From Jannaschia seohaensis (GTDB taxonomy: Bacteria; Pseudomonadota; Alphaproteobacteria; Rhodobacterales; Rhodobacteraceae), in the NCBI RefSeq assembly GCF_900116765.1, contig NZ_UETC01000002.1:186001-250000 (forward strand): 64,000 bases of DNA, given 5' to 3'. Every line of letters begins with the position of its first letter. Position 1 is the first letter of the stretch. This document shows positions 59,201-64,000 of this stretch, one piece after another. The notes under the pieces were generated by a model. The model ran no database searches, was not told the DNA's origin, and worked only from the letters and a program-made list of their open reading frames with translations. The position numbers and the translations under genes were made by a program.

Positions 59201-60186
59201 CGGAGCTGGTCCCCAGCGACACCGCCGCGCCAGAGGTCGTGCAACGGGCCTCGGTCGATGCGACGTCGGACCTCGTGGCCCCGACCCCCGAGGGCGTTTT
59301 AGCGCCGGGCGGCTACACGCTCCAGCTCGGCCGCCCGGACACGATGCCCGCGCGCCGGGCCGAGGATTCCGAGGGCCTCACTGCGGCGGAGGCGGAGTCG
59401 GAGGCCGCGACCGAGAGCGCCGCAGGCGAGGACGCCACACCCGAGGCAGTGATCGAGGACAGCGTGCTGCGGCGCGTGCGTCCCGTCGCGCGGCCGGACG
59501 CCATCGACGCGGCGGCCGCCGCGCAGGCGGCCGCGCTCGCCGCGGAAGCAGAGGCCGAAGAGGCAGCCCTCGCGGCGCTGCGCCGCACCCAGCCCCGCCC
59601 GCGCCCGGCCTCCATCGCCGAAGAAGCCACCAAAGCCGCCATCGCCTCGGCGCGTGCGGCCACCGAACAGGCCGCCATCGACGCGGCGCAGCAGGCCGCC
59701 GCGGCCTCGCTCGCCTCGGTCGCGGCCGATTCCACCCCGAGCGTGTCGTCGGGTCCCGTCTCCGTGCTCGCCCTGGCGGCGTCCGAACGGCCCCGCACCC
59801 GGCCCCGCCATGTGGAGCGGGAGGCCGCACGCATCGTGTCGCAGCGAAGTCAGGTCGCAGCCGCCGCCAGCGCCGCCACCACCCAGCCGCGCCAACAAGC
59901 GGCCACGCGAGTCGATCGCGGGTCGCCGCCGATCCGATCGGCCGGCGGCAATGTCGAACGGGCCGCCACCGAGCGAAACGTGCTGCGTCTCAACCAGACG
60001 AACCTGATCGGCGTCTACGGCCGGGCCAATGCGCGGCGCGCGCTCGTCCGGCTCTCGAATGGACGTTACGTGAAGGTCGAGGTGGGCGACCGGCTGGACC
60101 GGGGCCGCGTCACCGCCATCGGCGAGGATCGGCTGCAATATCAGCGCGGCGGCCGCAACGTGGTGCTGGAGCTCCCGCGCGGCTGA
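56239..60186 (+). CDS. Giant repeat-rich single-span membrane protein, possible GspL/PilM-GspC/PilP-like architecture
   Basis: 1315 residues from MTPQIALDLTLDTITVLSRA; a frame open from 55828 lies opposite the SIMPL gene and is not used. Residues about 1-165: folded cytosolic domain (LLYTSLERDDRRPDETIRSL, YDVADLTWDYVERGDRLQVA) that resembles the GspL/PilM type by pattern. About 170-495: Pro/Ala/Glu-rich, disordered, with FAAHLKRRA and LAARIKRRA. TM helix about 502-525. Then five repeats starting near 725, 836, 891, 953 and 1018 with consensus APGGYTLLxGRPxxxPxxRP. Ala-rich coiled region about 1075-1180. C-terminal 68 residues (LIGVYGRANARRALVRLSNG) match the GspC/PilP periplasmic domain pattern. 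Function unknown. Confidence 0.85.
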   Translation: MTPQIALDLTLDTITVLSRAPEGGWWREGTVRLTDPDMPERLAQLRDVAERRVGADFVSVLVLPDSQLLYTSLERDDRRPDETIRSLLKGRTPYDVADLTWDYVERGDRLQVAVVALDTLMEAESFAAEYGFRPVAVAANPNDPAYPGIPSFGKTGLAGDLLAGDTLELMIEDGFRAVPAPPLPEPVEESATPDSKAAPAEEAPIPFDASEDAAQDVAETEAPAPPSAEDAPLTFRPTPPTPDQGAASDPADTPGFVSTRAAAPAAPTPPEARAANGDRLARITPRLTATPALGAGRDAPPLPTPADIEAQGTRGARYPISTSRPAEPPMTASPSTPPRFDAPKKSAPAEDAPPPQTFDAPKKNSAPTIEDSPGRTGPKALKAPPVAPPGSFAAHLKRRATDPDAVAEWEEANARRKAEGGEAAKTPAPAPDRPKRYQVAPEDAPASLAARIKRRAEEQRAQEAAAPNRSDADPKTPSEAESLALPGIARAQAAEARGGARLGLMLTLGLLAILILVGLGATLLGDDAATAQEETRAPAAGAVTLLPTTPDPSEEREIAALPAVTVAPAEASDPAALLPEPGSVTTGRAGPAGISAPTPIETPLLARSLPEDPQSEEHIQASVAPGLAQPPSFETAPTAETTPAVFIGIWKADGDFDAPDRIAPPAIPGSPVVEAALDPALSGPAMAGLPTVATAPDPLTPRRNPPPVELIESRDAALGLTPATREWTVLPTGYALLRGQPAALPRPRPGGAAEARLAALAAQAEAVAPEPTQTETVEAERNVAADATEATLDAVADIPAPSAPASPAFASLATAALDRLAAPEEAEITLVAATTEGTLAPGGYTVLQGRPATLPLRRPETEAETSAAPDPASPEPNAAEAETGPPEPAPEGVVAPGGFTLLEGRPDAFPAPRPEDGDAAATDPSPEAAPLQDATAAAEARVTEAALIAPSEEGVLAPGGYTLLLGRPETLPAPRPVTEETSGATDAPELVPSDTAAPEVVQRASVDATSDLVAPTPEGVLAPGGYTLQLGRPDTMPARRAEDSEGLTAAEAESEAATESAAGEDATPEAVIEDSVLRRVRPVARPDAIDAAAAAQAAALAAEAEAEEAALAALRRTQPRPRPASIAEEATKAAIASARAATEQAAIDAAQQAAAASLASVAADSTPSVSSGPVSVLALAASERPRTRPRHVEREAARIVSQRSQVAAAASAATTQPRQQAATRVDRGSPPIRSAGGNVERAATERNVLRLNQTNLIGVYGRANARRALVRLSNGRYVKVEVGDRLDRGRVTAIGEDRLQYQRGGRNVVLELPRG

Positions 60187-60346
60187 CGGCGTGTGGCGGG
60201 CGCGGAGAGCATTGACCGTGACGCCCCCCCGCCGACCGGCAGATCACGCGCCCGGCGCAGGCGACCCGGATCGAGCTTTCATCCGCGCGCGCCCCTTGCG
60301 AAACCCAGGCGGGGGGCGTAGGGAATGCGCCGGGCGAAAGCCCATT

Positions 60347-60420
60347 GCGGGTATGGTGAAAAGGTATCACGCGAGCTTCCCAAGCTTAAGTTACGGGTTC
60401 GATTCCCGTTACCCGCTCCA
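60347..60420 (+). tRNA. tRNA-Gly (anticodon CCC)
   Basis: 74 bases. Acceptor stem GCGGGTA / TACCCGC is perfect, D arm GTG...CAC with GG in the loop, T arm ACGGG-TTCGATT-CCCGT, and encoded CCA at 60418-60420. The anticodon loop TTCCCAA gives CCC, reading GGG. The anticodon stem CGAGC / GCTTA has a C-A mismatch at its outer pair and a G-T pair. A GACGCC/GGCGTC hairpin near 60447-60463 may end transcription. Confidence 0.93.
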
Positions 60421-60706
60421 ATCTCTCCCCCCTTCCGATGCCAGCCGACGCCTTTTCGGCGTCACGCCTCGGGAGCGAGCCTCTGCCCCCGGACCGAAAG
60501 CAGACCCGCCCGGGGCGTAGATCGACGCCGCCAAGCGCCAGCGCCCTCTCCCAGCCAGACATCTGCCTGCGCGCGCGCCCCGAGGCGGCACTAGGACGGC
60601 CCGGACGCCGATCCCGCGTCGCCGGCTTGACCGTAGCCCGGCACCGCCCTACCCCCTCGCCCCGAGGCGCCTGCGGCTCGGCGTGCGCCGCGAGACCGGA
60701 GGCGCG

Positions 60707-61186
60707 ATGACTTTCCCCCTTCTCACTCCCCTGACCGGCGAGGCCCTGCGCGGCGCGGGCGTGCCTGCCCCGTTCCGTCTGGGCCAGGCGGACCGTGTGC
60801 GGTTTCGGGAACTGGACGTGCTCGATCACGTCAACAACGCCGTCTATCTGAGCTGGTTCGAGACCTTCCGCATCGACTACTTCCGGCACTTCCAGATCGG
60901 CGATTACACGACGCCGGGCGCCCGGCCGGTCTTCGTGCTCAAGGGCGTGTCGGTCGATTATCGCGCGCCCCTCTACCTGGAAGACGTCTATGTCGTCGCG
61001 GGCCGGGTGCGGGCCTATCGCCGGACCTCCTTCACGATGGAATACGGCGTCTGGCGGGATGGCAGGCTCTGCGCCACCTCCGAGGCGGTGATCTGCCTGA
61101 TGGAGGCGGACTTCACCACCAAGAAACCCTTGCCCGAAAGCACGTTGGAGGTGTTCCGGGCCGATGGCGCCAACGGGCCCGGCTAA
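60707..61186 (+). CDS. Acyl-CoA thioesterase, 4HBT family
   Basis: 159 residues, hotdog fold. FRELDVLDHVNNAVYLSWFE holds the catalytic Asp/His/Asn region, and the second half (KGVSVDYRAPLYLEDVYVVA GRV, TMEYGVWRDGRLCATSEAVI) is typical. Hydrolyses an acyl-CoA of unknown chain length. ATG 60707 after CCGGAGG. The 286-base stretch after the tRNA (60421-60706) shows only a hairpin and the thioesterase promoter region. Confidence 0.92.
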   Translation: MTFPLLTPLTGEALRGAGVPAPFRLGQADRVRFRELDVLDHVNNAVYLSWFETFRIDYFRHFQIGDYTTPGARPVFVLKGVSVDYRAPLYLEDVYVVAGRVRAYRRTSFTMEYGVWRDGRLCATSEAVICLMEADFTTKKPLPESTLEVFRADGANGPG

Positions 61187-61192
61187 GGCGGC

Positions 61193-61561
61193 TCAGCCGG
61201 TCGGATAGAAGAACTCCTCCCGCACGATCTTGCCACCCGCGACGTGATAGATCCCGACCTCGCGCATCTCGTCCTCGGCCCCGGTCTCCTTGTTGCGGGT
61301 GCGGACCTCGAAAATGACCGCGAAGCGGTCGTCGCCATGGGGCATCGGATCGGAGACCTTCGCGTCCAAAGTCTCGAAGGTGGCGTTCCACCAGGCATGC
61401 TTACCCTTGATCCCGTCGATCCCCCTGGTTTCGCGCCCGCCGCCGAAATCCACCGCCTCGACGCTGACCGCGTCGGGCGCATAGAGCCGGGCCAAGTTCT
61501 CCGTTTCACGCCCGTCGCGGCAGCCCGCGACGAGCTCGGCTGCGATCTGCTTCATGTCCAT
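61193..61561 (-). CDS. NTF2/SnoaL-like protein
   Basis: 122 residues from MDMKQIAAELVAGCRDGRET; GGAGGACC precedes the ATG. The cone-shaped NTF2 fold is suggested by LARLYAPDAVSVEAVDF, KGKHAWWNATFE and the strands DRFAVIFEVRTRNK and HVAGGKIVREEFFY. Such proteins are small-molecule isomerases or binding proteins; no substrate known. Convergent with the thioesterase gene, 6 bases between stops. Confidence 0.82.
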   Translation of the reverse strand: MDMKQIAAELVAGCRDGRETENLARLYAPDAVSVEAVDFGGGRETRGIDGIKGKHAWWNATFETLDAKVSDPMPHGDDRFAVIFEVRTRNKETGAEDEMREVGIYHVAGGKIVREEFFYPTG

Positions 61562-61669
61562 GACGGTCCTCCACAACGCGCGACTCGCATCCTAACATGA
61601 CAGCCGGATGAAAGATCGGACTGGCGGCCCGGGCGCGCTGCGGGCAGTGTGCCGCGCGGGAGGACTGCC

Positions 61670-62410
61670 ATGAGATTGACGGATAAGACGGCCATCGTGA
61701 CCGGGGGCGCTTCGGGCTTTGGCAAGGGCATCGTGGAACGCTTCGCCGCCGAGGGGGCTCAGGTTCTGGTGGCCGACCTGAACGCGGAGGGTGCGGCGGA
61801 GGTCGCCGCCGCCGTCGGAGGACTGAACGCGGCGATGGACGTCTCCAAGGACGACGCTTGGCGCGCGGTCACCGCGCAGGCGATGGAGGCCTGGGGGCGG
61901 ATCGACATCCTGGTGAACAACGCGGGCATCACCCATCTGCCCAAGCCGATGGAGGAGGTCACGGAGGAGGAGTTCGACCGCGTCCTCGCCGTCAACGCGA
62001 AATCCGTCTACTATTCTGCCTGTCATATCGTGCCGGTGATGAAGGCGGCCGGGCGCGGGGCGATCCTGAACGTGGCCTCCACGGCGGGCGTCTCGCCCCG
62101 CCCGCGGCTCAATTGGTACAATGCCTCCAAGGGCTGGATGATCACCGCGACCAAGGCGATGGCGGTCGAACTGGCCCCGGCGGGCGTGCGGGTGAACTGC
62201 CTGAACCCGGTCGCGGGAGAGACCCCGCTGCTCTCCAGCTTCATGGGGGAAGACACGCCTGAGATGCGGGCGAAGTTCCTGTCGACGATCCCGCTCGGCC
62301 GCTTTTCCACGCCGCAGGATATGGGCGCGGCCGCCTGCTTCCTCTGCTCGGACGACGCGAGCATGATCACCGGCGTGGGGCTGGAGGTCGATGGCGGGCG
62401 CTGCATATGA
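61670..62410 (+). CDS. Glucose 1-dehydrogenase-like SDR
   Basis: 246 residues. Cofactor motif TGGASGFGKGIV, NNAGITHLPKPMEEVTEEEF, catalytic Ser in VASTAGVSPRPRLNWYNASK and a C-terminal VDGGRCI. Substrate not known; the family includes 3-oxoacyl-ACP reductase-like and sugar-alcohol dehydrogenases. GGGAGGAC precedes ATG 61670. A small gene and a P1 peptidase follow closely. Confidence 0.9.
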   Translation: MRLTDKTAIVTGGASGFGKGIVERFAAEGAQVLVADLNAEGAAEVAAAVGGLNAAMDVSKDDAWRAVTAQAMEAWGRIDILVNNAGITHLPKPMEEVTEEEFDRVLAVNAKSVYYSACHIVPVMKAAGRGAILNVASTAGVSPRPRLNWYNASKGWMITATKAMAVELAPAGVRVNCLNPVAGETPLLSSFMGEDTPEMRAKFLSTIPLGRFSTPQDMGAAACFLCSDDASMITGVGLEVDGGRCI

Positions 62411-62426
62411 TCAGGGGCCGCGCGCC

Positions 62427-62741
62427 ATGCGGCTGAGCGCCGAGATCGAGGTTCTTGCGGGCCCCTTCGCCAGCCAACAACTGGCCTTCGCCCATCTGCT
62501 CGACGCGGCGGAGCGAGCGGGGCTGTCCCCGGATTTGGACCATATCGAGGTGATCCGGCCGCCCCACGGCACGCGCCTGCGCGGCTATTTCGACGCGGCG
62601 ACGGCGGCGGATATCGCCGAGCAGGCCGGAGATCAGGCGCTTATCCTCGTCCTGCCCGGCGCGCTGGTGACCGGGCGGTTCGACACGGATGCCCGGCTCC
62701 GGCGCCTCGGTCGTTTCACCGGACAGGTGACGCGGGCATGA
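62427..62741 (+). CDS. Small protein of unknown function
   Basis: 104 residues from MRLSAEIEVLAGPFASQQLA. Mixed alpha/beta, no signal peptide or TM. Ends in a 4-base overlap with the P1 peptidase ATG (62738-62741), so it is translated with that gene. Sixteen bases after the SDR stop. No family recognised. The start has no clear ribosome site. Confidence 0.72.
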   Translation: MRLSAEIEVLAGPFASQQLAFAHLLDAAERAGLSPDLDHIEVIRPPHGTRLRGYFDAATAADIAEQAGDQALILVLPGALVTGRFDTDARLRRLGRFTGQVTRA

Positions 62742-63712
62742 GGGCGGGACCGCGCAACGCGATCACCGATGTGGCCGGGCTGCGGGTGGGCTCGGCCTCG
62801 GACGCGCGGCTGCGCTCGGGCGTGACGGTGCTGGTCGGGGACGCGCCCTTCGTTGCCGGGGTCAACGTCATGGGCGGCGCGCCCGGCACCCGCGAAACCG
62901 ACCTGCTGGCCCCGGACAAGACCGTGCAGGAGGTGGACGCGCTGGTGCTGTCGGGCGGGTCGGCCTTTGGCTTGGACGCGGCCTCGGGCGTGATGGACGG
63001 GCTGCGCCGGGCCGGCCGCGGGTTCCGCGTGGTCGATCAGCTCGTGCCGATCGTGCCCGGCGCGATCCTTTTCGACCTGCGCAACGGCGGCGACAAGAAC
63101 TGGGACGTGAACCCTTACGGCGCGCTGGGCCGGGCCGCGCTGGACGCCGCTGGCTTGGACGTCGCGTGCGGCAGTGTGGGGGCGGGAACCGGAGCGACGG
63201 TGATGGACCTCAAGGGCGGCCTCGGCACCGCCTCCTGCGTCCTGGAGAACGGCGTGACGGTGGGCGCGCTGGTGGCCGTGAACGCCTTGGGACGGGTTTG
63301 CGACGATGCCGGACGGTTCTTCGCCGCTCCCTGGGCGCTGGGCGAAGACCTTGGAGACGCGCCCGGCCATCTGCCCCCGGATTGGGAGCCCTTCGGCGAA
63401 AGCGGCCCGCGCGAGGCCACCACCATCGCCATCGTCGCCACCGACGCGGCTCTGACTCAGGCCCAGGCCACGCGCCTCGCGACGGCGGCGCAGGATGGGA
63501 TGGCCCGCGCCATCCAGCCCAGCCACACCCCGATGGATGGCGACCTGATCTTCGCCGCCGCGACTGGCGCGCGCGACCTGGCCGATCCCGTGTGGGACAC
63601 ACTGCGTCTGGGCCATGCGGCGGCCGGCTGCCTCACCCGCGCCATCGCCCGCGGCGTGCGCGCGGCCGAACCCGGCGGTCTCCTTCCCGCCTGGTCCGAG
63701 CGCTTCGGCTAA
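62738..63712 (+). CDS. P1 family (DmpA-like) peptidase
   Basis: 324 residues. N-terminal nucleophile-type aminopeptidase that self-cleaves before a Ser/Thr. GLRVGSASDARLRSGVTVLV, LVLSGGSAFGLDAASGVMDG LR, the GSVGAGTGATVMDLKGGLGT segment and the C-terminal HTPMDGDLIFAAATGA match the DmpA/S58 family. Some members hydrolyse beta-peptides, nylon oligomers or D-amino-acid amides. Coupled to the preceding 104-residue gene. Confidence 0.93.
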   Translation: MRAGPRNAITDVAGLRVGSASDARLRSGVTVLVGDAPFVAGVNVMGGAPGTRETDLLAPDKTVQEVDALVLSGGSAFGLDAASGVMDGLRRAGRGFRVVDQLVPIVPGAILFDLRNGGDKNWDVNPYGALGRAALDAAGLDVACGSVGAGTGATVMDLKGGLGTASCVLENGVTVGALVAVNALGRVCDDAGRFFAAPWALGEDLGDAPGHLPPDWEPFGESGPREATTIAIVATDAALTQAQATRLATAAQDGMARAIQPSHTPMDGDLIFAAATGARDLADPVWDTLRLGHAAAGCLTRAIARGVRAAEPGGLLPAWSERFG

Positions 63713-63919
63713 GGCCCCGCCGGGCGCGTCGCGGGAGGCCGTCCGCTTGCCCTACAGGACGGCATCGAGAGGCCGATCGGCTCTGCCCTCCTGGCGGATC
63801 GGGCCGGTCCCTCCGCCCCATGCTTGGAGGCCCATAGCCTCACGACCGAGGCAAGCCCTGCCCTCGGTTCGGCGGCCGCGACCTCCCGTGCCGCACCGAC
63901 CTTTGGCCCATCGCGCGAC

Positions 63920-64000
63920 CTACCGGCGGCCCTCAAAGAAGTCCCGCAGCAGCGAGGCGGAGGCTTCGGCGTCGATCCCGTCATGGATCTCGGGCCGGTG
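63920..64000 (-). CDS. Probable tRNA-adenosine deaminase TadA, C-terminal end only
   Basis: Runs off the right edge. The visible 25 residues (RPEIHDGIDAEASASLLRDF then FEGRR and a TAG stop) match the C-terminal helix of TadA-type deaminases (EAASLLRDFFxxRR). TadA makes inosine-34 in tRNA-Arg. The catalytic His/Cys sites are outside the window, so the call rests on the tail alone. 207 bases separate it from the P1 peptidase stop, with nothing recognisable in between. Confidence 0.55.
   Translation of the reverse strand, partial: HRPEIHDGIDAEASASLLRDFFEGRR

Noticed and set aside
57142-59244. 700-codon open frame on the minus strand inside the giant protein gene
   Set aside because: Gly/Arg-rich shadow; the plus-strand frame has the TM helix, repeats and a conserved-looking end.

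Overview
The window is about 64 kb of a high-GC alphaproteobacterial chromosome, almost certainly a member of Rhodobacterales (roseobacter-like). The evidence is lineage-typical gene order: acpS-lepB-rnc-era-recO, chvI-chvG-hprK-rapZ-EIIA-HPr facing pckA, and DUF898-M48 peptidase behind parC. It also carries families concentrated in this group (DUF6473, DUF1491, twin-TM small protein) and an acyl-CoA dehydrogenase of the methylsuccinyl-CoA type used in the ethylmalonyl-CoA pathway. I see no phage, insertion sequence, integron, CRISPR array or rRNA. The only tRNA gene is tRNA-Gly(CCC).

Layout. 1-5.2 kb (minus): rplC (cut by the window edge), rpsJ and tuf, with a chemotaxis receptor gene sitting between tuf and rpsJ and a duplicated tuf tail at that junction. 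5.3-10.6 kb (minus): a Tat-type lipoprotein, M48 peptidase, DUF898 membrane protein and parC. 10.8-17 kb: SH3 protein, SDR, small membrane protein, cobalamin adenosyltransferase, etfBA, DUF6473 protein (minus) and 3-hydroxybutyryl-CoA dehydrogenase. 17-22.5 kb (minus): acyltransferase, HPr, EIIA, RapZ, HprK, ChvG, ChvI, divergent from pckA at 22.8 kb. 24.5-28.2 kb: DUF3859 protein, TauE/SafE transporter, mcd, META lipoprotein. 28.2-38.8 kb (minus): recO, DUF1491, era, rnc, a signal-peptidase-like pseudoenzyme, lepB, acpS, two small envelope proteins, pdxJ, DUF2062, rsh, rpoZ, folK. 38.9-41.3 kb: NYN protein, DUF4386 protein, LysR regulator. 41.7-45.3 kb: fabD, an RTX-repeat protein, fabG, acpP. 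46.3-55.3 kb: murI, ccmE, two EamA-type transporters, FadL-type porin, P-loop protein, metA, alpha/beta hydrolase, metY. 55.4-60.2 kb: SIMPL protein and a 1315-residue repeat-rich single-span membrane protein. 60.3-64 kb: tRNA-Gly, thioesterase, NTF2-like protein, SDR, small unknown protein, P1 peptidase, and the C-terminal end of a probable tadA.

How the genes work together. Mcd, EtfAB, the hydroxyacyl-CoA dehydrogenase and PckA fit a C2/C4-acid-using heterotroph: Mcd passes electrons to ETF, and PckA makes PEP from oxaloacetate. ChvG/ChvI with HprK-HPr-EIIA form the regulatory PTS/envelope-stress module of alphaproteobacteria, and tandem 11-bp repeats between chvI and pckA are a candidate ChvI site. 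MetA (with the Glu111 of acetyl-CoA-using enzymes) and MetY form a direct-sulfhydrylation methionine route.

Most unusual items: (1) the 1315-residue protein at 56.2-60.2 kb, which seems to join a GspL/PilM-like cytoplasmic part to a GspC/PilP-like periplasmic tip through five copies of an APGGYT..GRP..P..RP repeat; (2) a DUF805-signal peptidase fusion lacking both catalytic residues, next to genuine lepB; (3) an RTX protein inside the fab cluster, with no fabF after acpP; (4) the receptor gene and tuf-tail duplication inside the tuf-rpsJ locus; (5) several palindromic and tandem-repeat elements, including one that supplies part of a signal-peptide coding region.
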